Assembly: GCA_016714905.1 (NCBI GenBank)
Contig: JADKBW010000001.1
Location: 124,001-188,000, forward strand
Length of the DNA: 64,000 bases
Reading direction: 5' to 3'
Source: Flavobacterium sp.
GTDB lineage: Bacteria; Bacteroidota; Bacteroidia; Flavobacteriales; Flavobacteriaceae
Part shown: positions 9,320 through 19,127 of the stretch, one piece after another
Numbering within the stretch: position 1 is the stretch's first letter
Layout of the letters: each line of letters starts with the position of its first letter
Translations under genes and position numbers: made by a program
Notes under the pieces: generated by a model
Seen by the model: the letters and a program-made list of their open reading frames with translations, nothing else
Told to the model about the DNA's origin: nothing
The model's database searches: none

Positions 9320-10264
9320 TTATGAGAATTTTTTCTCTACGATTTCCATGAAACGCTGCGCATATTCGTCTTTTCCTTCCCAATTGTTGTAATCGGGTTT
9401 GACCATGTTTTCTATAAAATCTTGGGCTTCCTGAAAAGTATCGAAAGTCATCAATTGCGATAAAACGCGGTTGTAATCTTCACTGCTATTGGCGAACAAA
9501 TGGTTCATAAAAGCAATTCTATCATTGAGGCCGATAATGATTCCTTTGGCCATTCTGTCATTTAATGAAATGGTATTTGACCCAAAATCATTTTTCATCG
9601 AGATCACTGGTGCATCATCGTTATAACTTCTTCCTATCGGAATAACCTGGTTTGGATCTTGTCCTTTTTCATTATGCACCAGGTCTTCCGGTTTTACAAA
9701 AACGGGGTCAACATAATCCGGACCCAACAAATCATCAAAAGCAATTTGAGATGAGGCAGGTTTTACCTCCTCTTTTATTTCAACTTCCTCCTCTTTAGCA
9801 TCATGAGCGTCAAACGACAATTCAAATGCGGGCTTGAAGGATGTTTCTTCTTGAATAACTTCTTCTTCTATTTCGTCTTCCAAAGTTGCTACTTCTTCTT
9901 TTCAATTTCCTCTTCATCCACTATTTGTGGCGCATCTTCTTCAGAAACTTCTTCAGCCATTTCTTCAACAACTTCTTCGACAACCGCCGCTACTATTTCT
10001 TCTTCTTTTGCTACAACTGGTTCGTTTTCCTCAACTGCAGCAACTTCTGGTTCAGTTTCAAAAGCAATTTCGATTTTTCTTCTATTTCGGAAAGTCCAAT
10101 GGTAGGTTTTGCATCGGCAAAATTATCTTCGACAAAACGCAAAACAGACAGTTTTTCATAGAGTTTTTGCGTTTCTTGATGCAGTTGAATTAAGTCTGAT
10201 TTATTTTGAGTTTTAAAATTCGATGAGCGATACTAATTAATTCGGCTTCCAATTTTTTCTTCAT
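9320..10264 (-). CDS. Acidic Glu/Val-rich cytoplasmic protein, three frameshifts as sequenced
   Basis: The gene starts at the ATG at 10262-10264 (MKKKLEAELISIAHRIL) and ends at 9320. Three 1-base losses in A runs, near 10204-10207, 10074-10078 and 9899-9902, break it. Closing them gives about 315 residues. The protein has a short helical N-terminus, a central stretch of roughly 100 residues dominated by Glu, Val and Ala, and a folded C-terminal part containing NDRIAFMNHLF and FDTFQEAQDFIENMV. I do not recognise an assigned function; similar acidic proteins beside rsmI seem to be common in flavobacteria, from memory. The C-terminal 187 residues are intact as one frame. Confidence 0.7.
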
Positions 10265-10459
10265 AACTTTTAAAATTACCTTGGGTGGGTTTGTTTTTAA
10301 TAATTATCTTCTTTACAGTTTATTTCATCAAAGGAAGAAGTAACCTTAAGTAAAATTTTTCTACTTTTGACAACGGCGTAAATATAGAAATTTTATATCG
10401 GTTTATTTACCCTACAAAGTAATAAAATCTATTCATCTTTAGCACAAGAAAAGTACAAA

Positions 10460-11080
10460 ATGTTTCTCGAAAATACAGTCAATCATAAAGAACAATTTGG
10501 ATGGATAGAAGTAATCTGCGGCTCTATGTTTTCGGGAAAAACAGAAGAATTAATACGACGATTAAAGCGCGCACAATTTGCTAAACAAAAAGTTGAAATC
10601 TTCAAACCTACTATAGACACGCGTTACCATGACGAAATGGTGGTTTCTCATGACAGTAATGAAATTCGTTCAACACCTGTTCCTGCTGCTGCGAATATTG
10701 CTATTTTAGCGCAAGGTTGCGACGTTGTAGGGATTGATGAAGCGCAGTTCTTTGATGATGAGATTGTAAAAATTTGCAACGACTTGGCCAATTCAGGAAT
10801 TCGTGTCATTGTTGCAGGATTAGATATGGATTTTAAAGGAAATCCATTTGGCCCAATGCCAGCATTAATGGCGACGGCTGAATATGTGACCAAAGTGCAT
10901 GCGGTTTGCACTCGAACCGGAAATCTAGCCAATTATAGTTTCAGAAAAACCAACAACGACAAACTAGTTTTTCTAGGAGAAACAGAAGAGTATGAACCTT
11001 TGAGTCGCGCTGCTTATTTTCAAGCCATGCGGAAAGTGCAAGAGTTTGATTCAGAAAAAACCCAAAAAAATCAAGATTAG
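10460..11080 (+). CDS. tdk: Thymidine kinase (type II)
   Basis: A 206-residue enzyme with the Walker A loop GSMFSGKT at residues 21-28, the DEAQFF motif holding the catalytic Glu, a Cys-containing zinc lobe and the substrate lasso region near YEPLSRAAYF. It phosphorylates thymidine in pyrimidine salvage. It is divergent from the acidic protein gene over a 195-bp gap, and its stop is 2 bases before murF-alr, so the two are co-transcribed. Confidence 0.95.
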   Translation: MFLENTVNHKEQFGWIEVICGSMFSGKTEELIRRLKRAQFAKQKVEIFKPTIDTRYHDEMVVSHDSNEIRSTPVPAAANIAILAQGCDVVGIDEAQFFDDEIVKICNDLANSGIRVIVAGLDMDFKGNPFGPMPALMATAEYVTKVHAVCTRTGNLANYSFRKTNNDKLVFLGETEEYEPLSRAAYFQAMRKVQEFDSEKTQKNQD

Positions 11081-11082
11081 TT

Positions 11083-13527
11083 TTGATTTTATCCATCAAA
11101 AATATCGTCCCGATTCTTCATGCCCAATGGGTTGGGAATCATCCCAATACTTTGGTTGAAAACATTGCAATCGACAGCCGATCGCTGCAAAACGGTGCTC
11201 AAACTTTATTTTTTGCTATTGCAGGGCCTAATCATGACGCGCATATTTATATCGCAGAATTGATTGAAAAAGGAGTGCGGAACTTTGTTGTGACGCATGT
11301 TCCAGAAGCAATGTCAGATCAAGCCAATTTTCTTGTCGTCGAAAACACGCTCGATGCGCTTCAGGCATTTGCCAGTTATCACCGCAGTTTATTTGACTTC
11401 CCAATCATAGGCGTTACTGGAAGCAATGGAAAAACAATTGTCAAGGAATGGTTGAATTTCTTATTGAGTCCAGATTTCAATATTATTAGAAGCCCTAAAA
11501 GCTATAACTCTCAAGTAGGTGTCCCGCTTTCTGTGATTGCCATCAATGAAAAACACAATTTAGGAATTTTTGAAGCAGGTATTTCCACGGTGAACGAGAT
11601 GGAAAAACTGGAACGAATTCTAAAACCAACGATTGGAATTTTGACCAACATCGGATCAGCTCACGATGAAGGGTTTGACAATATTGGTCAGAAAATGAAA
11701 GAGAAATTAAAACTTTTCGCTCGTGTGAAAGTTCTGATTTATAACAAAAACAAATCGATTGACGCCTTTATTAATCCCAATCTAAAAACTTTTTCCTGGA
11801 GTTTTAAAGATGAAAATGCTGATGTTTTTATTACGAAGAAATTCATTTTAGATAAAACCATTTTAAAAATTCGATATACTCCGACGGTTTTCGAAATAAA
11901 AATTCCATTTCAAGATGATGCGGCCATCGAAAACGCGATTCAATGCATCATGACCATGCTGTATTTCGGCTATAAACACGAAGTAATTGAAAGCCGAGTC
12001 GAGCTATTGTATCCAGTAGAAATGCGACTAAAAGTCAAAAATGGCATCGCTAACACAACGATAATCGACGATAGTTATAGCTCCGATTTTCAATCGCTGA
12101 AGATTGCTTTAGATTTCTTAGAAAGTCAAAAACAGTACAAAAAGAAAACGTTGATTTTGTCTGATATTTTCGAAAGCGGATTGTCGGATGAAGAATTGTA
12201 TTCGACGGTTTCTCAAATGATCATTACGAATAAAATCAACCGACTCATTGGTATTGGAGTAACCATTTCAAAATTTAAAAATAAATTTTTGAATTGTATT
12301 TGTTTTCCTGACACTGAAACTTTTATTACTGCAATTGACCGATTAAATTTTGGTAACGAAACCATTCTGGTTAAAGGCGCGAGAACCTTCCACTTTGAAA
12401 AAATAGTCAGCGCACTTGAAGAGAAAACACATGAAACTGTTCTTGAAATAAACCTCAATGCACTAAGTCACAATTTGAGTTTCTACAAATCGAAACTCAA
12501 GCCCAAAACCAAATTAATGGTAATGGTGAAAGCTTTTGGTTATGGTAATGGTGGATTTGAAATAGCAAAATTGCTTGAACACCACAAGGTAGATTATTTG
12601 GGCGTTGCCTTTGCAGATGAGGGAATTTCATTAAAAAATGACGGCATTCATTTGCCGATTATGGTTTTGAACCCTGAAACGACAAGCTTTTCTGCCATAA
12701 TTCAACATCAATTGGAGCCAGAAATATATAGCCTCAAAGGACTGAGAGCATTTTTAAAAATAGCGGAACAAAAAAAACTGAAGAAATATCCGATTCATAT
12801 CAAACTGGACACGGGCATGCATCGTTTGGGATTTGAAGAAGAGCAACTTTCGGAATTGATTGCAACTTTGAAAGAAAACCAATCTGTTTTAGTCAAAAGT
12901 ATCTTGTCTCATATGGCGACCAGCGATGACTTAGAACATCACGAATTTGCTTTGTATCAAATTGCTTTATTTGAAAAGATGTCTTCGTTAATAATGAGTG
13001 AACTCAAAATAAAACCGATTCGTCATATCTTAAACACTTCGGGCATAAGTAATTTCCCGAAAGCACAATACGATATGGTTCGACTTGGCATTGGATTATA
13101 TGGTATATCCAACGATCCTGAAGAACAACCCAATTTAGAAAATGTCGGTACATTAAAATCTATTATTTCTCAAATCCGTACCATCGATGCGGGAGAAAGC
13201 GTTGGCTATGGTCGCCGATTTATGGCAACTAAAACGACGAAAGTGGCCACAATCCCCATTGGATATGCCGATGGAATTTCGAGACATTGGGGCAATGGCG
13301 TTGGGTTTGTGACCATTCATGATCAAAAAGCGCCGATAATTGGGAGTATTTGTATGGATATGCTGATGGTGGATGTAACAGATATTTCATGCACGGAAGG
13401 CGATTCTGTAATTATTTTCGGTGAAAGTCCAACAGTGATTGAAATGTCCGAAAAACTACAAACTATTCCGTACGAAATTCTTACCGGGATTTCTCAAAGA
13501 GTAAAAAGAGTTTTTTACAGAGAATGA
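11083..13527 (+). CDS. murF-alr: Bifunctional UDP-MurNAc-tripeptide:D-Ala-D-Ala ligase / alanine racemase
   Basis: An 814-residue fusion starting at a TTG 2 bases after tdk. Residues 1 to about 450 are a Mur ligase with the ATP loop GVTGSNGKT. From about 455 onward is a PLP-dependent alanine racemase with VMVKAFGYGNG, whose Lys binds PLP, and the catalytic region GESVGYGRRFM. Together they make D-alanine and attach D-Ala-D-Ala to the muropeptide. This fusion is known in Bacteroidota. The racemase part is full length and both active sites look intact. Confidence 0.95.
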   Translation: MILSIKNIVPILHAQWVGNHPNTLVENIAIDSRSLQNGAQTLFFAIAGPNHDAHIYIAELIEKGVRNFVVTHVPEAMSDQANFLVVENTLDALQAFASYHRSLFDFPIIGVTGSNGKTIVKEWLNFLLSPDFNIIRSPKSYNSQVGVPLSVIAINEKHNLGIFEAGISTVNEMEKLERILKPTIGILTNIGSAHDEGFDNIGQKMKEKLKLFARVKVLIYNKNKSIDAFINPNLKTFSWSFKDENADVFITKKFILDKTILKIRYTPTVFEIKIPFQDDAAIENAIQCIMTMLYFGYKHEVIESRVELLYPVEMRLKVKNGIANTTIIDDSYSSDFQSLKIALDFLESQKQYKKKTLILSDIFESGLSDEELYSTVSQMIITNKINRLIGIGVTISKFKNKFLNCICFPDTETFITAIDRLNFGNETILVKGARTFHFEKIVSALEEKTHETVLEINLNALSHNLSFYKSKLKPKTKLMVMVKAFGYGNGGFEIAKLLEHHKVDYLGVAFADEGISLKNDGIHLPIMVLNPETTSFSAIIQHQLEPEIYSLKGLRAFLKIAEQKKLKKYPIHIKLDTGMHRLGFEEEQLSELIATLKENQSVLVKSILSHMATSDDLEHHEFALYQIALFEKMSSLIMSELKIKPIRHILNTSGISNFPKAQYDMVRLGIGLYGISNDPEEQPNLENVGTLKSIISQIRTIDAGESVGYGRRFMATKTTKVATIPIGYADGISRHWGNGVGFVTIHDQKAPIIGSICMDMLMVDVTDISCTEGDSVIIFGESPTVIEMSEKLQTIPYEILTGISQRVKRVFYRE

Positions 13528-13617
13528 CAAAACTTGCTAGAATCATGTCGTAAATGTTAATTTATTATATAAATTAGCGGCGTAAACAAATCAAATATTA
13601 ACCAATCTCAATTAATT

Positions 13618-14019
13618 ATGTTAAAAGAATTCAAGAGTTTTATTATGACGGGCAATGTGATCGAATTTGCCGTTGCTGTAATTATGGCTGGTGCTGTTGG
13701 CGCTGTAGTAAATGGTTTTGTAGCCGATATTGCGATGCCGATTGTAGGAATGTTAACAGGCGGAATGGACTTTGCAGCTCTAAAGTACGTCTTGTCACCA
13801 GAAGTTAAAGACGCAGCTGGAGTTGTTACTAGTCCAGAAAATGCAGTTCGTTACGGCGCGTGGATTAACACTATTGTTAGTTTACTTGTTGTAGGTTTTG
13901 TGATGTTTATGATCATCAAAGCTTATGGAAAAATGAAAAAACCTGCTCCTGCTCCTGCTCCATCTGGACCAACTCAAGAGGAATTGCTTACTCAAATTAG
14001 AGATTTATTGAAAAAATAA
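13618..14019 (+). CDS. mscL: Large-conductance mechanosensitive channel
   Basis: A 133-residue inner-membrane protein with the family's N-terminal block FIMTGNVIEFAVAVIM as the first membrane helix, a second helix at roughly 83-105, and a short Pro/Ala-rich cytoplasmic tail ending in a charged helix. MscL opens under membrane tension to release solutes on osmotic downshift. It stands alone with a terminator behind it. Confidence 0.95.
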   Translation: MLKEFKSFIMTGNVIEFAVAVIMAGAVGAVVNGFVADIAMPIVGMLTGGMDFAALKYVLSPEVKDAAGVVTSPENAVRYGAWINTIVSLLVVGFVMFMIIKAYGKMKKPAPAPAPSGPTQEELLTQIRDLLKK

Positions 14020-14044
14020 TACCGTTACATTACTTATTCTAACT

Positions 14045-14077
14045 AAACCATTCGTTAATTCGGATGGTTTTTCTTTT
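14045..14077 (+). terminator. Rho-independent terminator after mscL
   Basis: AACCAT pairs with ATGGTT across a 12-base loop and is followed by a T-rich run. It begins 26 bases after the mscL stop. Confidence 0.6.
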
Positions 14078-14109
14078 TATAAAAAGATGTTTTCAAATGA
14101 ATTTCTATC

Positions 14110-14117
14110 TATTTTTG
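14110..14117 (+). promoter_or_regulatory. Putative -7 promoter element for asd
   Basis: TATTTTTG matches TAnnTTTG, 32 bases before the asd start codon. No convincing -33 element is seen. Confidence 0.45.
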
Positions 14118-14149
14118 TGCTTCAAAATTTAAACTTAAATTAAAAAGAT

Positions 14150-15139
14150 ATGAAAGTTGCTGTTGTTGGCGCAACCGGAATGGTTGGAGAAGTGATGCTT
14201 AAGGTTTTAGCGGAAAGAAATTTCCCGGTTACAGAATTAATCCCTGTTGCCTCAGAAAAATCAATAGGAAAAGAAATCGAATATAACGGGAAAAAATACA
14301 AAGTGGTGGGCATGCAAACTGCCGTGGATATGAAGGCTGACATTGCCTTATTTTCTGCAGGTGGGCAAACATCATTAGATTGGGCTCCAAAATTTGCCGC
14401 AGCAGGAACAACGGTCATCGATAATTCCTCTGCTTGGAGAATGGACCCGACGAAAAAATTGGTCGTTCCAGAAATTAATGCTTCTTTATTAACCAAAGAA
14501 GATAAAATCATCGCCAACCCGAATTGCTCAACCATTCAAATGGTTTTGGTTTTGGCGCCTTTGCACAAGAAGTACAACATCAAACGTGTCATTGTTTCGA
14601 CTTACCAATCTATTACAGGAACAGGTGTGAAAGCAGTGAAACAACTGGAAAATGAATACGCTGGAATACAAGGTGAAATGGCTTATAAATATCCAATTCA
14701 CCGAAACGCGATTCCGCAATGTGATGTCTTTGAAGAAAACGGTTATACGAAAGAGGAAATGAAATTGGTTCGTGAAACTCAAAAAATTATTGGAGACAAA
14801 ACCATCGCAGTAACTGCCACTGCGGTTCGTGTTCCACTTGTAGGCGGACATAGCGAAGCGGTGAATATTGAGTTTTCAAATGATTTTGATGTCAATGAAG
14901 TCCGTTCCATATTACACAATACGCCAGGCGTTGTTGTACAAGACAACACCGATACATATACTTATCCGATGCCGATGTATGCGCAAGGAAAGGATGACGT
15001 TTTCGTAGGAAGAATTCGCCGTGATGAAAGCCAACCCAACACGATAAACATGTGGATAGTTGCGGATAATTTGCGCAAAGGAGCCGCTACAAATACAATT
15101 CAAATTGCAGAATACTTGGTAGCGAATCATTTGGTATAA
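14150..15139 (+). CDS. asd: Aspartate-semialdehyde dehydrogenase
   Basis: A 329-residue enzyme with the NADP-binding GATGMVGE at residues 8-15 and the catalytic Cys126 in ANPNCSTIQ. The substrate-binding block around VPLVGGHSE is present. It makes aspartate semialdehyde, the branch point to lysine/diaminopimelate, threonine and methionine. It is a single-gene unit with its own promoter-like element and terminator. Confidence 0.95.
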   Translation: MKVAVVGATGMVGEVMLKVLAERNFPVTELIPVASEKSIGKEIEYNGKKYKVVGMQTAVDMKADIALFSAGGQTSLDWAPKFAAAGTTVIDNSSAWRMDPTKKLVVPEINASLLTKEDKIIANPNCSTIQMVLVLAPLHKKYNIKRVIVSTYQSITGTGVKAVKQLENEYAGIQGEMAYKYPIHRNAIPQCDVFEENGYTKEEMKLVRETQKIIGDKTIAVTATAVRVPLVGGHSEAVNIEFSNDFDVNEVRSILHNTPGVVVQDNTDTYTYPMPMYAQGKDDVFVGRIRRDESQPNTINMWIVADNLRKGAATNTIQIAEYLVANHLV

Positions 15140-15159
15140 ATTATTCTAAAAACAAAACG

Positions 15160-15213
15160 ATCCGCTTGAAATGACAAATCTTAATTTTTGTTAAATCAAG
15201 CGGATTTTTTTTT
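15160..15213 (+). terminator. Rho-independent terminator after asd
   Basis: ATCCGCTTGA pairs with TCAAGCGGAT, a perfect 10-bp stem with a long AT-rich loop of about 26 bases, then nine T. Confidence 0.75.
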
Positions 15214-15236
15214 GGACTTAGCTACATTTGTTCTTG

Positions 15237-15584
15237 ATGAAGAAAAAATACATTTTTATCAATTTGACTTTAATGGCCGCGGTGTTGTTTACAATGCTGG
15301 GACAGTCCATTCATTCATTTAGTCATCTTCATCAACTTTTTAGCGAAAAGGAATGCCATCATAAATACACTGGGCAAACTGAGATTTCCCACCAGCATCA
15401 TCCTTTTGATCATTGTTTTGTTTGTGAATTTACATTTGGAACATTCCTATCTCCAAATTATTTTCGACTACAATTACATCCAGATTTTACCCCAACATTT
15501 CAGCTGTTTGGTAAATTCGATCTTGTAATTGTCTTACTTAATAACCAGAATTTTCTTCGCGGACCTCCACAGTTTATTGCTTAA
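15237..15584 (+). CDS. His/Cys-rich small envelope protein, possible metal-binding partner of the downstream receptor
   Basis: A 115-residue protein starting at the ATG at 15237. The first 30 or so residues are a signal or membrane anchor. The middle carries many metal-ligand residues: HSFSHLHQLF, then ECHHKYTG, then SHQHHPFDHCFVCEF. The tail is hydrophobic. I know of no assigned function. The gene lies 64 bases upstream of a TonB-dependent receptor on the same strand. Clustered His/Cys next to a receptor suggests binding or sensing of a metal such as copper or zinc, but this is inference. Confidence 0.65.
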   Translation: MKKKYIFINLTLMAAVLFTMLGQSIHSFSHLHQLFSEKECHHKYTGQTEISHQHHPFDHCFVCEFTFGTFLSPNYFRLQLHPDFTPTFQLFGKFDLVIVLLNNQNFLRGPPQFIA

Positions 15585-15648
15585 ACAAATTTATTGATTC
15601 TTCTTTCAAAGAGAAGAAAGTGATTTTTTAACAATAAACTTTTCTACT

Positions 15649-17856
15649 GTGAAAAATATATTTCTAGCCTTTCTTATAGGCTTTTCTGCTGTTGTCGCTG
15701 CACAAAATTCGATTACTGGTATCGTTATGGACAACAAAAACCAACCCTTAAAAAACGTTTCTGTTTATGCGCCAGAATTGCATAAAGGAACAACCACTGA
15801 CGAAAACGGAAAATACAATTTGAATCGAATTCCATCTGGAACGTTTAAGTTGACTTTTGTTATGGTCGGTTATGCTACACAAAACAATACGCTCGTGATC
15901 AAGCAATCTGAGAACACCTTAAATGTAATCATGGAAGAAATGATCTTTCAGATGGACGAAGTAATTGTTTCTACTGCTTTCAATAAATTGCAATCGCAAA
16001 ATGTGATGAAAGTCGATCATGCAAGTATCCGATCTTTGCAAGAAAATGGAAACGCAACACTCATAGAAGGAATTGCCACTTTGCCTGGAGTTTCACAAAT
16101 ATCGACTGGAACTTCTATAGGAAAACCTGTTATTCGTGGACTTAGCGGAAATCGTGTCCTGGTATATTCTCAAGGCGTTCGGATTGAAAACCAACAATTT
16201 GGTGAGGAACACGGTCTAGGATTGAATGATTCAGGAATCGAGAGTGTCGAGGTTATCAAAGGACCTGCGTCTTTGTTATATGGCTCTGACGCACTTGGTG
16301 GCGTATTGTATTTTAATCCCGAAAAATTTGCCAACGCCCACTCGAGCTCCGCAAATTTCAGTCAACGTGTTTTTTCGAATACTTTAGGAAGCGCCACTAA
16401 TTTAGGTTTTAAGACCTCTACGGACAATTGGAAATTTTTAGGGCGAGGCAGCTACACAACGCATTCCGACTATCAAATTCCAGACGGAAAAAGAGTAACG
16501 AATACGAGATTCAACGAAAACGACTTTAAGACAGGGATTGGCTATAGTGACGGCAAATTTTCAACTGTATTTCGATACAATTACAATAGTTTAGACATTG
16601 GAATTCCTGAAACTGGAGTGAGCGAGCAAACAAGTTCAAAAAAAACAGACTTCCCTAAACAAGGAATTGAAAACCATTTGTTGAGTCTCAATTCGATTTT
16701 CTTTCTAGAAAACTCAAAGTTGGATGTCAATTTGGGTTTTATTGAAAACGACAGAAAAGAATTTGAAGATAGCGAAAGCGCGAGTCTTTACATGATACTG
16801 AAGACCTTTAATTACGACGTAAAGTACCATTTACCCAGCATAGGAAAGTTGGAGTCTATTGTTGGCGTGCAAGGAATGATTCAAAACAATGCTAACTACG
16901 GTAGCGAGTACTTGATTCCAGATGCAACTACTTCTGATATTGGTGTTTTTGGTACATTTAATTACCAATGGAATTCGAGTGCTTTACAAACCGGGTTGCG
17001 CTATGACACGCGAAACATCACGACGCAGAACTATGGTGAGTTAGGAGAAGAAGGTTCATTTACCGCCATTACAAAAAACTACGAAAGCTTTAATGCCTCT
17101 GCGGGATTCAAGACAAAATTTGGAGAACAAATAACATTACGATTGAATGTAGCTTCTGGATTTCGCGCACCTAATTTAGCAGAATTGACTTCAAACGGCG
17201 TTCATGAGGGTACCAATCGATATGAAGTTGGAAATCCAAATTTAAAGACAGAGCAAAACCTCCAAACCGATATTAATCTCGAATATAATAACAGCCACTT
17301 CGAGTTTTTTGTAAATGGATTTTATAACAAGATCAACAATTATATTTATAGTTCCCCAACTGGCGACATTTGGGACGACAACGTAGTTTATGAATATATC
17401 CAAAACAATGCGTACTTATTCGGAGGTGAAATAGGGCTTCATTTTCATCCGCATCCATTAGATTGGTTGCATTTTAACAGCAGCTTTGAATTGGTTACGG
17501 GAAAAAGGGACAATGGCGACTACCTACCGTTTATCCCAGCGAACAATTGGAATAATGCGATTAGAATAGATTTCCAACAGGATAAATGGCTCAGCGATGT
17601 ATATGCTAGCTTTGACGTAGCATACACTTTTGACCAAAGAAATGTGAGCGGATTTGAAACACAAACGAATGACTATACACTACTGGGAATTGGATTAGGA
17701 GGTAAAGTCACTATCGGAAAAACCAAATTTGTCGTCAACCTCAATGGAAACAATCTACTTGACAAGAAGTATATTGCCCATCTTTCGCGCTTGAAAACCG
17801 ACGGCATTCCAAATATCGGAAGAAATGTAGTTGTTGGCGTGTCTTTTTCAATTTGA
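15649..17856 (+). CDS. TonB-dependent outer-membrane receptor
   Basis: A 735-residue receptor using a GTG start. In order: signal peptide (to about residue 18), a carboxypeptidase-regulatory-like beta-sandwich (about 20-105, GIVMDNKNQPLKNVSVYAPE), a plug domain with KPVIRGLSGNRVLVYSQG and ESVEVIKGPASLLYGSDALGG split over residues 115-225, and a 22-strand-type barrel to the end. Such receptors pull ligands through the outer membrane using TonB energy. The His/Cys-rich neighbour hints at a metal ligand; the sequence alone does not name it. Confidence 0.92.
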   Translation: MKNIFLAFLIGFSAVVAAQNSITGIVMDNKNQPLKNVSVYAPELHKGTTTDENGKYNLNRIPSGTFKLTFVMVGYATQNNTLVIKQSENTLNVIMEEMIFQMDEVIVSTAFNKLQSQNVMKVDHASIRSLQENGNATLIEGIATLPGVSQISTGTSIGKPVIRGLSGNRVLVYSQGVRIENQQFGEEHGLGLNDSGIESVEVIKGPASLLYGSDALGGVLYFNPEKFANAHSSSANFSQRVFSNTLGSATNLGFKTSTDNWKFLGRGSYTTHSDYQIPDGKRVTNTRFNENDFKTGIGYSDGKFSTVFRYNYNSLDIGIPETGVSEQTSSKKTDFPKQGIENHLLSLNSIFFLENSKLDVNLGFIENDRKEFEDSESASLYMILKTFNYDVKYHLPSIGKLESIVGVQGMIQNNANYGSEYLIPDATTSDIGVFGTFNYQWNSSALQTGLRYDTRNITTQNYGELGEEGSFTAITKNYESFNASAGFKTKFGEQITLRLNVASGFRAPNLAELTSNGVHEGTNRYEVGNPNLKTEQNLQTDINLEYNNSHFEFFVNGFYNKINNYIYSSPTGDIWDDNVVYEYIQNNAYLFGGEIGLHFHPHPLDWLHFNSSFELVTGKRDNGDYLPFIPANNWNNAIRIDFQQDKWLSDVYASFDVAYTFDQRNVSGFETQTNDYTLLGIGLGGKVTIGKTKFVVNLNGNNLLDKKYIAHLSRLKTDGIPNIGRNVVVGVSFSI

Positions 17857-18026
17857 TTTTCTAACTTGAAGATGATTTAGAACGTCACAATTTGTTGTAT
17901 TTGACAATCAAAAGATTACGCTTTTTTTAAGAAAAATATTTTGATTTTCGTTAATAATTGAATCAACTATAAACAATAATTTATTAATTTGGGACTTTGT
18001 TTACTGTTTAACCAATTAATTTATCG

Positions 18027-18401
18027 ATGAATTCAAAATTTACTTTACTCGTTCGAATAGTCTTAGGGATTTTACTAATCGTTTTTGGAAGCAACAAGTT
18101 TCTGCACTTTATTCCTTTGCCTCCTCCAATAGGTTCAGCAGCAGATTTTATGAATTCACTCGGAGCAACGGGCTACATTTTCCCAGTTGTAGGGATTTTA
18201 GAAGTAATTATTGGAGCCATGTTATTGTTTAAGAAATGGATTGCCTTTGCGCTAATCCTTTTGGCTCCCATTTCTATAAACATCTTACTTTTCCATTTGT
18301 TTTTAGATATTCCTGGATTAAGCGCTGCCTTGTTGGTCGCCATCTTGAATGGAATTCTGATTTATAAACATTGGAAACAATATATTCCTTTATTTACTTA
18401 A
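18027..18401 (+). CDS. DoxX-like small membrane protein
   Basis: A 124-residue protein with four predicted membrane helices: roughly 7-25, 48-66, 70-88 and 95-113. The N-terminal pattern RIVLGILLIVFGSNKFLHF fits DoxX-like families. Function is unassigned; some relatives act in redox stress. It stands alone and ends at a strong bidirectional terminator. Confidence 0.75.
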   Translation: MNSKFTLLVRIVLGILLIVFGSNKFLHFIPLPPPIGSAADFMNSLGATGYIFPVVGILEVIIGAMLLFKKWIAFALILLAPISINILLFHLFLDIPGLSAALLVAILNGILIYKHWKQYIPLFT

Positions 18402-18405
18402 AGTA

Positions 18406-18443
18406 AAAGAAGAAAGAGCTCAATTAGAGCTCTTTCTTCTTTT
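18406..18443. terminator. Bidirectional terminator between the DoxX-like gene and mtgA
   Basis: A 13-bp perfect stem (AGAAGAAAGAGCT with AGCTCTTTCTTCT) around a short loop, with T-rich and A-rich flanks. It serves both convergent genes and overlaps the last codons of mtgA. Confidence 0.8.
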
Positions 18444-19122
18444 AATAATCTAATCTACCAACATAATTCATCAGCTTTACGATGCGACCTTTCTTTCTGT
18501 TGATATAGGACGAAGAGTTTGTCGCTGTAAACTTTCTTGGATTTGGCAGTATTGCAGCAATTCCAGCGGCTTCTCTTTTAGTTAAATCGGTGGCGTTTTT
18601 CCTATACCAATACTGAGCGGCGGCTTCTGCGCCATATACTCCGTCACCCATCTCGATGCTGTTGAGATAGACTTCCATGATACGTTCTTTGCCCCAAATT
18701 AATTCAATTAAAACGGTAAAATAAGCCTCTAATCCTTTTCTCACATAACTTCTCCCTTGCCAAAGAAAAACATTCTTAGCCGTTTGCTGTGAAATGGTGC
18801 TTCCGCCTTTGAGCTTTTTCCCTTTTTCGTTGTCTTTCATCGCTTTTTGAATGGCGTCAAAATCAAATCCATGATGCGTCAAAAAATTACCGTCTTCACT
18901 AGCTATAACTGCTTTTTGCATATTTGTCGAGATATTCTCAAGTGATTCCCAGTCATGGCTGCATACCATATCTTTTCCATCTAGTTTATGCTCAACAGCA
19001 CGAGTGATCATCAACGGAGTTATGGGAACCGGCAGCCATTTGAAGATAATGACAGAGAAGATTGAAAGCCCAGCAAACCACAAAAACAATGTCCACAACA
19101 ATCGAATAATTCTTCTAATCAT
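18442..19122 (-). CDS. mtgA: Monofunctional biosynthetic peptidoglycan transglycosylase
   Basis: A 226-residue protein starting at the ATG at 19120-19122; a longer upstream frame overlaps the oxidoreductase and is unlikely. One membrane helix lies near residues 5-27. The GT51 motifs are in order: ASEDGNFLTHHGFD, GGSTISQQTAKN, RKGLEAYF and ELIWGKERIMEVYLN. It polymerises lipid II into glycan strands on the outer side of the inner membrane and lacks a transpeptidase domain. It follows the FAD oxidoreductase by 5 bases, suggesting a shared transcript. Confidence 0.9.
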   Translation of the reverse strand: MIRRIIRLLWTLFLWFAGLSIFSVIIFKWLPVPITPLMITRAVEHKLDGKDMVCSHDWESLENISTNMQKAVIASEDGNFLTHHGFDFDAIQKAMKDNEKGKKLKGGSTISQQTAKNVFLWQGRSYVRKGLEAYFTVLIELIWGKERIMEVYLNSIEMGDGVYGAEAAAQYWYRKNATDLTKREAAGIAAILPNPRKFTATNSSSYINRKKGRIVKLMNYVGRLDY

Positions 19123-19127
19123 ACTTT

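Noticed and set aside
9803..10193. Three Phe/Ser-rich plus-strand frames
   Set aside because: They are antisense shadows of the Glu-rich segment: runs of Phe, Ser or Leu arise from GAA codons read backward.
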